Below, piece after piece: positions 33,605-42,409 of a stretch of 64,000 nt of DNA; within the stretch, counting starts at the first letter, position 1, and each line of letters starts with the position of its first letter. The stretch comes from Bacteroides stercorirosoris (GTDB lineage: Bacteria; Bacteroidota; Bacteroidia; Bacteroidales; Bacteroidaceae): positions 79,133 to 143,132 of the forward strand of contig NZ_FQZN01000017.1 of the NCBI RefSeq assembly GCF_900142015.1, read 5' to 3'. A program made the translations under genes and the position numbers. The notes below the pieces were generated by a model that was not told where the DNA came from, ran no database searches, and saw only the letters and a list, made by a program, of their open reading frames with translations.

Positions 33605-36352
33605 TTACTTTTTCCCCATCATATTCAATCGTAGAATAGCATGCACCATAAAATAACGGCCCAACACGTTATAGTCCGTATCACGTATAGCAGTGGCTGA
33701 GATGGTACGCACCATAGAAATTTCCTGATGGAGGATATCATAAAGTTTAAAACGGAGCAGTAATTGTTTCTTTTTCAAGAAAGACTTCGACAACTGACAA
33801 TTCCATATCAGATTCTTCCGGCTGTTACTGTCATATCCATATCCCGTACGAAGAAAATAAGTGATATCACTACTGTACTCAAATCCCCAGGGGAGATAAT
33901 ACTGCAAGTCTCCTCCAAGCTGATAATCGAATGTCTCCGTTCGCATATCTTTCACATTATTGTACGAGTTATTATACAGTACTTCACCCCGTGCGCTCAA
34001 TTCAAGCTGCCGGGTGCGGAAAGTCAGTTGCAGACGTTCACGCGCGGTCAGGTGTTGCACGGAACTTTTCATGGGCTCTTCCTTATTCTGGGTGGTATAT
34101 CCGTTCTGATTTCTGAATTGTAAATAAGAATAAGTACGGAACAGCCAGTTGGGATTCTTAAAAGGTCCGTTCAATGAAAAAGCCCCCGATGCCCTCCAAT
34201 TCCCATTCATATTAACGGGCATCGTAGTTCTGCCTCCCGTTTCACTGTCGTAAGTGACCTGATTCGTCACACTGTTGAGCACATTCTCCACATAAAGCGA
34301 CACAACCATATTGCGCTGACGTTTCGCATTATACGAATTATAATTCAGCGTAAACGTATTTGTATATGAAGGTTTCAAAGCAGGGTTACCAATGCGGACA
34401 TTCAACGGATTGGACCTGTCAGCCACCGGTTGCAAATCACGGACACCGGGTTGACGTCCCCTTCCCCTGTATATGGCCTGCAACTGCGTGCGTTTAGAAA
34501 ACTTATAACGGAAGTTCAGCGTCGGCGAAAAGTTAAGGACGGTTTTTCTCATCCGGTGCTTGGCTACCTCATCCAGAAAAGAGCGGCTGTCCAGCTTCTG
34601 AGGCTCCAAATCGACACCCACATTATAGTTATACTTCTTTCGGGAAGAACGGATAGCCATATTGAAGAGATGCGTACTGTATTGGCTCTCAAAACTATTG
34701 CTTGCCAATGTATCATAATCAGCGACAAAATCATCCATGCCAGCGTCCCAGTTATAGACAAAACGGTCAGAGCCGGTCACCCGATACTGATAGCTGTAGC
34801 GGAACTGGAGGAAATAACGGTTAGGCAAAGGTTCTACATACACCAGTTGCAAACGGTAATTATAACCGTCTCCTTCATCATCCATCCGCTGATTCACAAC
34901 TTTCTCGGTATCATTTTTGAAGTAATGGGTAGTGGAAAAGTTTTTCCTGTCAGCAGAAGAGGCGTTTGTTCCATAATCCACCTTCAGAGCCAGGTTTCTT
35001 CCCTTCCGGCTGAACTTACGGTTAACCTGCAACATAAATGTCAGATTATACTGAGAATTATCGTAAAGATTGGAAGCAGTCCTCTCATTCAGCAACGTCT
35101 CGTCCGACCAACTTTGCTGATATCCACCGTTCTTTCTGTCACTCGCACTATAACGGTATTGCGGGCGGAATACCAGATTGGTCACCGAATCTATCTTCCA
35201 CTCCAGGTAAGCATTGGCCGTCAGATTGTGGTTTTTCGTACGATTATTGTTGGAACTGCGGGTAATCGATTTATCCTGTTTCAAGAAGTTATCCACCGTA
35301 GCACGGCTATCCTCCGAACGGTCTATACCCGTATATTGTATATTCGAGCGAAGTTTCACTCTATCCCAGTCATGGCTCAAATTCATGCCCAAAGAACGTG
35401 AGGTAACCAGCCCCACTCTATTCAGAATATTTCCACTGGCAGCAGACGACTCCCGTTGCAACTCCGAGAACCCTTGATTGTTGGTATTATTCAGATTGCC
35501 GATAATGGTAAGTTGGGAATTATCCCGGAAACGGTTCAAAGTGTTGGCAAGTTCGTAGCGTTCTTTGCTGCCTGCACCCGCCATAAAGTTATTCATCCAC
35601 CCTGTTTTCATATCCTTTTTTACCGACAGGTCAAGTATCATTTCTTCGTCCCCGTCGTCAATTCCCGTCAAACGTGCCAAATCGGACTTACGTTCATAAG
35701 CCTTCAGTTTTTCCACCATTTCCACAGGGAGATTTTTCAAAGCGGCTTTCGGGTCATCAGAGAAAAACTCTTTGCCATCTACCAGTATTTTTCTGACTTC
35801 TTTGCCATGAATCAGCAGTTTGCCATCTCCGTCAATCTCACCACCGGGCAACTGTTTCACAAGATCTTCCAGCATAGAGCCTTCGGGGGTACGATAGGCC
35901 GAAGCATTAAAGACCGTCGTATCCTGTTCTGTGACTGCCAAGGGGGCTTTACCCACCACTACCGTCTCACTCAATAAGAAGCCATCGGAAAATAGTGCAA
36001 TATCCCCCAGATTCTGTGAAGTACCTCTGAATGAAGAAGGAATAGGTTTTGAAAAAGTAGTGTAACCGATGAAAGAAATCTCCAACAACAGTTTCTTATC
36101 TTTCGGCCAGACAACCGGTATCTTAAATTTGCCATCATCCGTTGTCGCTACGCCTGCAACGAAAACACTGTCCGGCAAAGTCAGTAAACGCACTGCCGCA
36201 TACCCTACCGGTTGCTTCGTATCCCTATCAACAACACGACCGGCAAAGTTTCCTTTGCCGGATTGCGCATTAGCAGTCATACCCGACCACAACAGAACAA
36301 CATATAATAATACGCTTTGGAAAGTCAGATATATACGCCTGCCATGCTCCAT
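33605..36352 (-). CDS. Outer membrane beta-barrel protein, TonB receptor-like (CarboxypepD_reg plus barrel)
   Basis: A 915-residue protein. It has a signal peptide ending TANAQ, a CarboxypepD_reg-type domain (about 38-125: GRVVDRDTKQPVGYAAVRLL), a degraded plug (about 130-230, DLVKQLPGGEIDGDGKLLIH), and a barrel of the OMP_b-brl_3 type with many aromatic strand ends. It is the last gene of a sigma-factor operon. Relatives of this layout are TonB-receptor derivatives of unknown ligand, common in Bacteroidetes. Confidence 0.9.
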   Translation of the reverse strand: MEHGRRIYLTFQSVLLYVVLLWSGMTANAQSGKGNFAGRVVDRDTKQPVGYAAVRLLTLPDSVFVAGVATTDDGKFKIPVVWPKDKKLLLEISFIGYTTFSKPIPSSFRGTSQNLGDIALFSDGFLLSETVVVGKAPLAVTEQDTTVFNASAYRTPEGSMLEDLVKQLPGGEIDGDGKLLIHGKEVRKILVDGKEFFSDDPKAALKNLPVEMVEKLKAYERKSDLARLTGIDDGDEEMILDLSVKKDMKTGWMNNFMAGAGSKERYELANTLNRFRDNSQLTIIGNLNNTNNQGFSELQRESSAASGNILNRVGLVTSRSLGMNLSHDWDRVKLRSNIQYTGIDRSEDSRATVDNFLKQDKSITRSSNNNRTKNHNLTANAYLEWKIDSVTNLVFRPQYRYSASDRKNGGYQQSWSDETLLNERTASNLYDNSQYNLTFMLQVNRKFSRKGRNLALKVDYGTNASSADRKNFSTTHYFKNDTEKVVNQRMDDEGDGYNYRLQLVYVEPLPNRYFLQFRYSYQYRVTGSDRFVYNWDAGMDDFVADYDTLASNSFESQYSTHLFNMAIRSSRKKYNYNVGVDLEPQKLDSRSFLDEVAKHRMRKTVLNFSPTLNFRYKFSKRTQLQAIYRGRGRQPGVRDLQPVADRSNPLNVRIGNPALKPSYTNTFTLNYNSYNAKRQRNMVVSLYVENVLNSVTNQVTYDSETGGRTTMPVNMNGNWRASGAFSLNGPFKNPNWLFRTYSYLQFRNQNGYTTQNKEEPMKSSVQHLTARERLQLTFRTRQLELSARGEVLYNNSYNNVKDMRTETFDYQLGGDLQYYLPWGFEYSSDITYFLRTGYGYDSNSRKNLIWNCQLSKSFLKKKQLLLRFKLYDILHQEISMVRTISATAIRDTDYNVLGRYFMVHAILRLNMMGKK

Positions 36353-36383
36353 TCGTGTTTCTCAAGTAGGGTTAATGAAAATG

Positions 36384-36926
36384 TTACTTACTATTTGGAG
36401 CTGGTCTTCCCGCTACCGGTCTTTTTCCTTGTCCGTGCTTCTGGCCTTTTCTCCTGTCAAATTCTTTTCTAAATTTATTCGCATTGTTCTTCTCCGTCTG
36501 ATAAATCTTCATGATTTGTTTGGGAGCCAGAATCTTGCGGAACTCATTGTAATACTTTTCGCGAACGTCCAGTATCTTACGGCTCTGAGCAAACTGGTCC
36601 TTGATCTGCTTTTCTATTTCCGCATCCGTCGGCACAGGCTTCGGAGTTTGTTTGGCTTCCGCATTGTTATTCCTCATCCGGCCTTTGCGGTTCATCATCC
36701 GGCATTCACGCAATTCTTTCAGATAATTCTCGTAAACCGGAGTGAACTTAGCTGCCGTAGCATCATCCAGCATCAACGTTTTCACCATCAGATTTGTCTG
36801 TCTCTGCATCATCTGTTCGGGCGTAGGGCGTTGTTTGTTATCCTTATTATCCTTGTTCTGTGCAGAAATCGTCTGGCTACCCATCAAAAGAACAGCCAAA
36901 AGTACATAAATAAACCTTGTTTTCAT
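36384..36926 (-). CDS. Periplasmic Spy-like helical protein (DUF4890-like)
   Basis: A 180-residue protein with a Sec signal peptide (cleavage after ISAQ). It is then helical and basic, with the repeat pattern PTPEQMMQRQTNLMVKTLML followed by KFTPVYENYLKELRECR, and ends with a basic tail (RKGQKHGQGKRPVAGRP). The arrangement resembles the LTxxQ helical chaperones Spy and CpxP. It lies between the anti-sigma candidate and the OMP gene. In the periplasm it may serve as a chaperone or sensor that reports OMP misfolding to the sigma factor. Confidence 0.75.
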   Translation of the reverse strand: MKTRFIYVLLAVLLMGSQTISAQNKDNKDNKQRPTPEQMMQRQTNLMVKTLMLDDATAAKFTPVYENYLKELRECRMMNRKGRMRNNNAEAKQTPKPVPTDAEIEKQIKDQFAQSRKILDVREKYYNEFRKILAPKQIMKIYQTEKNNANKFRKEFDRRKGQKHGQGKRPVAGRPAPNSK

Positions 36927-36949
36927 AAATTTCTTGTTTTAATTAATAC

Positions 36950-37303
36950 CTAATTCAAAAATATATCATTTTCAGAAAAGTTGACGAGCTCTTCCAACTC
37001 CTCATCCGACAATTCATAAATCCATTTATCCGCCGGATCGCTACTGCTCCTTTCTACAGCCAGCATATCCGAAGCTCCGTTAGTAACATCTCCTGTGTGG
37101 AAATAAGACGGGATAAACAATACTCCGGCCAACACCGCCGCTGCCGCTATCGCAGCAGAGAACAATATTTGCAGGCGATGCTTCCGGCGCTGCCCTCCAT
37201 ACGTGCGTTCCATCACCTTTTGCTGCATATCCTCAAAGAAATTATCAGGAGTGCGGTAAGGCGTTTTTTTACCTATATCATCAAAATCAAATTCTTTATC
37301 CAT
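36950..37303 (-). CDS. Small single-pass membrane protein, anti-sigma candidate
   Basis: A 117-residue protein. An N-terminal cytoplasmic segment of about 40 residues (PYRTPDNFFEDMQQKVMERT) is followed by one membrane helix (LQILFSAAIAAAAVLAGVLF) and a C-terminal acidic periplasmic segment (YELSDEELEELVNFSEND). The topology and its position 5 bp after an ECF sigma gene fit an anti-sigma factor, but no zinc-binding ZAS motif is present. Its name cannot be given from sequence. Confidence 0.7.
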   Translation of the reverse strand: MDKEFDFDDIGKKTPYRTPDNFFEDMQQKVMERTYGGQRRKHRLQILFSAAIAAAAVLAGVLFIPSYFHTGDVTNGASDMLAVERSSSDPADKWIYELSDEELEELVNFSENDIFLN

Positions 37304-37308
37304 CGTTC

Positions 37309-37848
37309 TTATCTGTTTAAGATGTATTCTTTTATTTTTTCTTTCGCATAGTGATAATTCACTTTGAGAGTATCGACCTTGCTATCCAGTATGCGGCTGA
37401 TTTCTTCATAATCAAGCTCATCGTAATAGCGCAGGTTGAATATCAACCGTTGTTTTTCGGGCAAACTCAGTATGGCTTCCTGAAACTTGACCGCCAACTC
37501 ATTTTCATAATCAATGTAGTCGGAGGCTTTCAGTTTACCAATCAGTTCTTCCTGCACTTCTTCCGACGGAATGGCTTCTTCATTCTTCCGTGTGTTCAGC
37601 AGGCGCAGGCTTTCGTTTGTCGCAATCCTGTAAATCCAGGTACTCAATGAGCTTTCGCCACGAAACTGCTCCCAACCGCGATATACCCGGATGAAGACTT
37701 CCTGAAGAACATCTTCTGCATCCTCATGCGACACCACCAAACGCCGTATATAATAGTATATAGGTTCCTGGAAGTTATCCATCAGCATTTTAAAACCCGT
37801 CTTGGGGTCGGAAGCATATACCTGCCGGATCTTATCCTCGTTTATCAT
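37309..37848 (-). CDS. RNA polymerase ECF sigma factor
   Basis: A 179-residue sigma-70 family factor. Region 2 has YYIRRLVVSHEDAEDVLQEV and GWEQFRGESSLSTWIYRIA, and region 4 has LPEKQRLIFNLRYYDELDYE followed by EISRILDSKVDTLKVNYHYA. It lies 5 bp before the anti-sigma candidate. The operon then holds a Spy-like protein and an outer membrane barrel, which suggests envelope-stress or ligand-responsive control. The first in-frame codon in the region is TTG, so the ATG at 37848 is the chosen start. Confidence 0.93.
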   Translation of the reverse strand: MINEDKIRQVYASDPKTGFKMLMDNFQEPIYYYIRRLVVSHEDAEDVLQEVFIRVYRGWEQFRGESSLSTWIYRIATNESLRLLNTRKNEEAIPSEEVQEELIGKLKASDYIDYENELAVKFQEAILSLPEKQRLIFNLRYYDELDYEEISRILDSKVDTLKVNYHYAKEKIKEYILNR

Positions 37849-38054
37849 CAATTCTGTTTCTTAGCTTTGTTAGGTTAGAAACATAAAAAGAGACGAAGTT
37901 AAATCGGAAAGTTCACTTTTTGCATTTATTAAAAGAGTGGTTAAAAATAAAGCAGAATACATTACTTCTATTTGAAGTATTTTTGCACATTATACAGGCC
38001 TTGCTTCTTTACTTTGCATTGCTTTATAATAAGTAATGTAGTATTGCAACTGTG

Positions 38055-38199
38055 TTGCAACGTTGCTGCTTATAGTTTGCAGTGACGTTGCATATAGCTT
38101 GCAGTAATACTGCATATGCTTTGCAGTGATGCTGCATGTGCTTTGCAGTAACGCTGCACCTGTCTTGCAGTAACGCTGCACCTGTCTTGCAGTAACGCT
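38055..38199. repeat. 22-bp tandem array B (about 6.5 units)
   Basis: Units start at 38055, 38077, 38099, 38121, 38143, 38165 and 38187. The typical unit is TTGCAGTAACGCTGCACCTG plus TC. The words TTGCAG and CTGCA pair within a unit, so each unit can form a small hairpin (TGCAG-N3-5-CTGCA). Units 5 and 6 are identical, which indicates recent duplication. A half unit precedes at 38044. No gene is supported between 37849 and 38892. Confidence 0.85.
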
Positions 38200-38416
38200 A
38201 AATCATTTAGTAAGGGAGATGAAGTGACGATAGCTGACTATCAACACTCATCTTGGTAATTGAAATATATTGTAATATGGGTTCCCACTGCGATAAATAT
38301 CATTAGAAAAGTCCTTTTATGCACAATATAGGGGGATTGTCACATAGTTGCAAAATGCGGGTTATTTTTCTGATTTACAGCAGTGTGTGCTCGGAAGTGG
38401 TTTGGAAATCAGTGTT

Positions 38417-38492
38417 GACAAAACGTTTGTCGTCACTTATAAGCACATTGTCGTCACTGCCTTCAAACCCCGACAGGCAAAGGGTTTGAAGG
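38417..38492. repeat. Two perfect palindromes in a noncoding stretch
   Basis: The first is GACAAA-ACG-TTTGTC at 38417-38431. The second is a hairpin with 11-base arms CCTTCAAACCC (38460-38470) and GGGTTTGAAGG (38482-38492). Short frames run through the region on both strands but look unlike proteins, with no signal or recognisable domain. The function is unknown. This covers the gap between array B and the nested repeat at 38613. Confidence 0.5.
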
Positions 38493-38612
38493 CTATTAGT
38501 GCTGAAGTGCTGACAAATATTGAAAAAACTCGATTGAATGACCTGCTTATTACTAATCACTTTTGTTTCTTTCTGTAGGGATTTGAACAGAGCAGGCATT
38601 CATTGCGCAGCT

Positions 38613-38812
38613 CAAGGCTGAAAGCCTTTTATCTTATAGCCCAGGGCAACGCCCTGGGAATTGAGTAATGTTTATCCCTGCGCCCTGTAAGGGCATAACA
38701 GTACACACTGGCTTTTGCCCTTACAGGGCGTAAGATTGTGGGGTACAATTCATTCCCGGGGCGTTACCCCGGGCTATAAGATGAAAGCCTTTCAGGCTTG
38801 GGCTGCGCTAAA
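38613..38812. repeat. Nested palindromic element, copy 1
   Basis: A large imperfect palindrome with outer arms GGCTGAAAGCCTTTTATCTT and AAGATGAAAGCCTTTCAGGC. Inside are three hairpins: CCCAGGGCAACGCCCTGGG, a CGCCCTGTAAGGGC...GCCCTTACAGGGCG pair, and CCCGGGGCGTTACCCCGGG. A second copy with the same plan is at 52978-53160. No coding capacity is visible, so it resembles a MITE or REP-type dispersed element with folded-RNA potential. Confidence 0.75.
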
Positions 38813-38866
38813 TTATCATTTGATTCCTTTTTATACAATTATGAACAGAATAACAATAGCATAACG

Positions 38867-38874
38867 TATATTTG
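38867..38874 (+). promoter_or_regulatory. Promoter -7 element
   Basis: TATATTTG lies 18 bp before the ATG at 38893 and after an in-frame upstream codon, which decides the start of the small conserved gene that follows. No good TTTG is seen 19-21 bp upstream. Confidence 0.5.
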
Positions 38875-38892
38875 CAGAAAAAACAGTTCATT

Positions 38893-39120
38893 ATGAGAGA
38901 CCAAGCAGTATTAGTACGCAATGCGGTTAAAAATGAAATTCCCGCATTTGCACTGATCGGAAAAGACAAGTTCGCATTACAGACTTTAGAATACTATTAT
39001 GCGCTGGCAAAAGAAGAATGCAGCGAAGAATTCCTTAAAGATTTAAGGGATTTGATAGACAACGATTTCAAGAAGTTCAAGGAAGAAAATCCAGAGAAGA
39101 TTAAGGTGCCTGATATGTAA
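38893..39120 (+). CDS. Small conserved hypothetical protein
   Basis: A 75-residue acidic protein (MRDQAVLVRNAVKNEIPAF, then FALIGKDKFALQTLEYYYAL). It appears mostly helical, with a Glu/Lys-rich C-terminal half (CSEEFLKDLRDLIDNDFKKF). It has no signal peptide, membrane helix or domain that I recognise. Coding is supported by the well-placed promoter -7 element and the absence of rare features. It stands alone between noncoding stretches. Confidence 0.7.
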   Translation: MRDQAVLVRNAVKNEIPAFALIGKDKFALQTLEYYYALAKEECSEEFLKDLRDLIDNDFKKFKEENPEKIKVPDM

Positions 39121-39154
39121 CGGATGGACTATGGACGAGTCCGCAATATGCCAT

Positions 39155-39221
39155 AAAAAAAGGCTATCTATCCCAGACAGCCAATCTTTTTGTTAACCTT
39201 AAATCTAATACTATGAAAAAC
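39155..39221 (-). ncRNA. Predicted small RNA of about 65 nt
   Basis: On the minus strand a full Bacteroides promoter (-33 TTTG at 39258-39255, 19-bp spacer, -7 TATCTTTG at 39235-39228) is followed 60-65 nt later by an intrinsic terminator: GGCTGTCT...AGATAGCC at 39182-39162, then a run of T at 39161-39155. No reading frame fits between them. The promoter and terminator alone define a short transcript starting near 39221. The stretch between 39121 and 39496 holds nothing else that I can support. The hairpin may also end the small gene on the plus strand. Confidence 0.65.
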
Positions 39222-39227
39222 ACATTG

Positions 39228-39258
39228 CAAAGATACGGACTTTGGGGATATCTCCAAA
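39228..39258 (-). promoter_or_regulatory. Promoter of the predicted small RNA
   Basis: The minus strand reads TTTG (39258-39255), 19 bp, then TATCTTTG (39235-39228). This is a full match to the Bacteroides vegetative promoter consensus, in an intergenic stretch where no minus-strand gene follows. Confidence 0.7.
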
Positions 39259-39496
39259 TTTTCAGCTCCGGACAGGCGTTTTTATAACATGGTTTAATAA
39301 GTCTGATGACCTTGTTAACTTCTCAAGTCCGTTGTGTTAAAAATTAACATGAGCAAAAACTAAGATGAAACTAAACTGCAAGATTATTGGATATATGCAA
39401 AAGAATTGTTAAATTCGCAAATAGAACGATTGCACTTTTTTCCTTTTACTTTGTTTATAGTATAAAGATGCGAAGTATTCATTTAAAATAAGGTTG

Positions 39497-40594
39497 ATGT
39501 TGAAAGGAGTTATCTTCTGGTTGTGCATAGTGCTACCTCTCGCTTTGTTTGCGCAAAATGAGAGGAATGACTCCATCATGCATGATAGCCTCACCACCGG
39601 CAAGCAACAGGGAGGCTTTATGAAAGCTATAAAGAAGTTCCTCAACTTCAATGACTTCGACACCACCTACATAAGCCCCAACCGTTACAACTACGCCTTA
39701 ATGCTGGACCACTTCACGAACTACGAGTATTACTCTGTAGGCACGGGTGCTCCCGAACCCCAGCGACTCCGCTTCACACCCAACCCTCATAACAAGATAG
39801 GCGCTTACTTCGGATGGCGCTGGATATTCTTAGGATGGTCTGTCGATACGGACGGACTTATCGGAAAGAAAAGCGGAAAAAACAGAGGGACGGAGTTCGA
39901 TCTCAGCCTTTATAGTTCTAAATTAGGGGTAGATATATTCTACCGCCGTACAGGAAACGACTACAAGATACACAATGTGACAGGCTTTTCCGACCGCATC
40001 CCGTCCAATTACTCGGAGGACTTCAACGGCTTGAAAGTGAATATGAAGGGACTGAATCTATACTATATCTTCAATAACCGCCGTTTCTCCTATCCGGCTG
40101 CTTTCAGCCAGTCCACCAATCAACGCCGGAATGCGGGTTCACTCATAGCCGGACTCTCCGTGTCTACGCACAATCTGAAGTTCGATTACACAAAGTTGCC
40201 CGAAGTCATCCTGGAGACGATGAATGCCGGCATGAAAGTAAGACATATAAAATACACGAACATCAGCCTCAACTTCGGTTATGCTTACAACTGGGTGTTC
40301 GCACGCAACTGCCTTGCTTGCCTGTCACTCAGTCCGGCAGTCGCCTATAAGACCTCACGCATTGAAAAGGAGGCAGAAGAGCCAAGTGACTGGTACAAAA
40401 ACTTCAATATAGACTTTATATTGCGGGCAGGTGTGGTGTACAACAACAGTAAATACTTTGTCGGTACCTCGTTTCTGGGCAGAACGTACGATTACTATCG
40501 GGATAATTTCTCACTGAACAACGGATTCGGTACACTGCAAGTATATGCCGGATTCAACTTCTATCTGAAAAAAGAGCACCGGAAGAAGAAATAA
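39497..40594 (+). CDS. DUF4421-family protein
   Basis: A 365-residue protein with a signal peptide (cleavage after LFAQ). The N-terminal mature region reads FMKAIKKFLNFNDFDTTYIS. The rest has alternating aromatic strands (KIGAYFGWRWIFLGWSVD, GTLQVYAGFNFYLKK end) typical of small outer-membrane barrels. It matches the DUF4421 family of Bacteroidetes, function unknown. The start is the ATG at 39497, and a TTG just before it is not needed. It appears monocistronic. Confidence 0.85.
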   Translation: MLKGVIFWLCIVLPLALFAQNERNDSIMHDSLTTGKQQGGFMKAIKKFLNFNDFDTTYISPNRYNYALMLDHFTNYEYYSVGTGAPEPQRLRFTPNPHNKIGAYFGWRWIFLGWSVDTDGLIGKKSGKNRGTEFDLSLYSSKLGVDIFYRRTGNDYKIHNVTGFSDRIPSNYSEDFNGLKVNMKGLNLYYIFNNRRFSYPAAFSQSTNQRRNAGSLIAGLSVSTHNLKFDYTKLPEVILETMNAGMKVRHIKYTNISLNFGYAYNWVFARNCLACLSLSPAVAYKTSRIEKEAEEPSDWYKNFNIDFILRAGVVYNNSKYFVGTSFLGRTYDYYRDNFSLNNGFGTLQVYAGFNFYLKKEHRKKK

Positions 40595-40604
40595 TCACCG
40601 GGAA

Positions 40605-40781
40605 TTACCAGAACTTATTATGTTCGGCGCTATATTCAAATCCGACGGACTGCAACAGTCCTACAATCATTTCCTTACTGACATTCATATCATCGCAAAG
40701 TTCGTCCAGCGAAGAATAACAATCACGCAGTTTCATGTTGATGAAGCTGAAAAGCATCATCGGGTCTTTAGGCAATTCCAT
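40605..40781 (-). CDS. DUF4250-family small protein
   Basis: A 58-residue protein that is easily missed because of its length. It begins MELPKDPMMLFSFINMKLRD, continues with YSSLDELCDDMNVSKEMIVG, and ends with GFEYSAEHNKFW. That is the full DUF4250 pattern (LPKDPxxLxSFxNxKLRD, helix-turn-helix-like DELCDDxxVSKEEI). The family is widespread in gut Firmicutes and Bacteroides and its function is unknown. The short helix pattern suggests nucleic-acid or protein binding. It is convergent with the DUF4421 gene, with 10 bp between stops. Confidence 0.88.
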   Translation of the reverse strand: MELPKDPMMLFSFINMKLRDCYSSLDELCDDMNVSKEMIVGLLQSVGFEYSAEHNKFW

Positions 40782-40837
40782 TTTTTATACTAATACTTAT
40801 TGATTCCGGCTGCAAAATTACAACTATCCGTATAATC

Positions 40838-42391
40838 TTACTCCTCCTGCGGGCCTATTTTTTCTATCTTTAACGCTACCTGCTCTATAATCTTGCTGAG
40901 TCCTTCCTCCAATGGAATGACATTGAAGTCCTCCCAGAAGTCTTTATCATATTTGTATTCTTCTTCGGCAAGAACCGTACGTGTCGGCAGCCTTTCGGCA
41001 CGCGGAAAACGCACCACGTTCTCATTATCAACCCTGCACGTCACCATCTCGAACCAGGTATGCAGGATAGGATTACTGAAGAAAGCACGTTTCCGTTTCA
41101 TCCTGAAGTACTGGTCACCACGGATATGATGAATATAATAAGTCCCGTTCCAGGGCTTGTAAGAGATGGTATATACTATCTTCTGAGCTGTAAGGTTTAC
41201 TTTGGGCGCCTGGCGGACCACAAAAATACGTGTAGCTTTCTTGATGTGTTTAGGCTGCATCTCGATGCGTGCCTGCACCAAAGCTCCATTTTCCGAGTCG
41301 ATGTACAGCGCTCCACAATAAAGCGGCTCCTTGACTGTGTGCCTTTGCTCAAAATAAACCACATTGACGCAACGGTCGTCTATAAAAGCGATGTCACCGG
41401 AGGTATATACATAGGGATTGTCCACTGCGTCAACAGAGAAGAAGTCCGGCAAATCTTTCATTATGTCCAGTTGTAGGCAAGCCTGGATGCCGGCCCTTAT
41501 CTTAGCTACCAGGCTATCCGTACTTTCCCGGTTGTCAATCCGGCTCATCTTCAAGAGTTTCACCTGGTCGAAAGCATTTTTCTCCTTCAAAGAAGTTTTG
41601 TAGACCTTGAATACAGCTTCCGTCAGACTTTGGAATTTATTCTTCAACTGGACTCCCTCACGATAGAACGTGGTCAGATAGACGGGGTCCAATGAATAGT
41701 TTTCCTCGCGGCGTTCCAGCATTTCCCGCAACAGTTTCTTGGGTTCCACCAGCCTTATCAATACTTCCTGCAAAGGAACCACCTTAGGTTCCAGATTCAA
41801 CACATTGTCGCGGCCAACCAACGTAGCCGCCTCAATGCTTTGCGCCATATATCCCAGATGGGAAAAAGAAAGGTTGCTGCTTTTCAGGGAGTCCGGCAAA
41901 TGAAGCCGGAACTCCCCGTCTTTATTTGAAACATTACCTATTGAAGTTCCTTGAATTATGACTGACGCATTGGGCACAGGTTCACCCGTTTCCTTATCCC
42001 GCAAAACACCGGTGATAGTGGAGAAAGCAAATTGAATAACCACCGGGGGCTTTTCTGTCCTTACAACCCTTTCAGCAGGAGGCAGAATCAGGATATGCTG
42101 TCCTATCACTTTCAGCTCCAATGCTTTGTTGCCTATTATTTCATAAATGGCCTGCCGGACGGTACATTTCTGCCCCTTCGTCTTCACTACGGCATCATTA
42201 TTCACCACCTTGCTGTCATAGACAAAAAGATATCCGGACTGCTCCGAAACTTTCCCCAGCAAGGCATATACCGTCCCTTTCATCCGTGGCAACCTGATGA
42301 CACGTTCCAGCACATCTCCCCCATCCGCTTTCATGTTGCCGATGATGAAAAGCAGTCCCAAAAGGATGACGGGGAAACGGTGCTGTTTCAT
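40838..42391 (-). CDS. STN plus CarboxypepD_reg protein without a TonB barrel
   Basis: A 517-residue protein. It has a signal peptide, then an STN domain (about 40-105: GTVYALLGKVSEQSGYLFVY), then a CarboxypepD_reg domain (about 130-205: ITGVLRDKETGEPVPNASVI). The last 300 residues share wording with the protein at 43870-45132: REMLERREENYSLDPVYLTT there reads EEAIKKIPANYAVDKNLLTA. No plug or 22-strand barrel follows. In the usual FecR/sigma systems STN belongs to the TonB receptor that receives the signal, so this looks like a receptor-derived signalling protein. It is the third gene of the sigma/FecR operon, 18 bp after fecR. Confidence 0.85.
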   Translation of the reverse strand: MKQHRFPVILLGLLFIIGNMKADGGDVLERVIRLPRMKGTVYALLGKVSEQSGYLFVYDSKVVNNDAVVKTKGQKCTVRQAIYEIIGNKALELKVIGQHILILPPAERVVRTEKPPVVIQFAFSTITGVLRDKETGEPVPNASVIIQGTSIGNVSNKDGEFRLHLPDSLKSSNLSFSHLGYMAQSIEAATLVGRDNVLNLEPKVVPLQEVLIRLVEPKKLLREMLERREENYSLDPVYLTTFYREGVQLKNKFQSLTEAVFKVYKTSLKEKNAFDQVKLLKMSRIDNRESTDSLVAKIRAGIQACLQLDIMKDLPDFFSVDAVDNPYVYTSGDIAFIDDRCVNVVYFEQRHTVKEPLYCGALYIDSENGALVQARIEMQPKHIKKATRIFVVRQAPKVNLTAQKIVYTISYKPWNGTYYIHHIRGDQYFRMKRKRAFFSNPILHTWFEMVTCRVDNENVVRFPRAERLPTRTVLAEEEYKYDKDFWEDFNVIPLEEGLSKIIEQVALKIEKIGPQEE

Positions 42392-42409
42392 AGTTTTACA
42401 AATTAGAAT

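Noticed and set aside
34430..35401. 323-codon frame opposite the TonB-type barrel gene
   Set aside because: It is the antisense of the barrel gene, with biased composition and no recognisable feature.
38055..38181. 63-codon minus-strand frame through array B
   Set aside because: It is made almost only of repeat units. 22 is not a multiple of 3, so the frame changes from unit to unit and no protein repeat results.
38348..38578. 76-codon plus-strand frame in the palindrome stretch at 38.4 kb
   Set aside because: It overlaps two perfect palindromes, has no promoter or domain, and a competing frame of like length lies on the other strand. I treat the region as noncoding.
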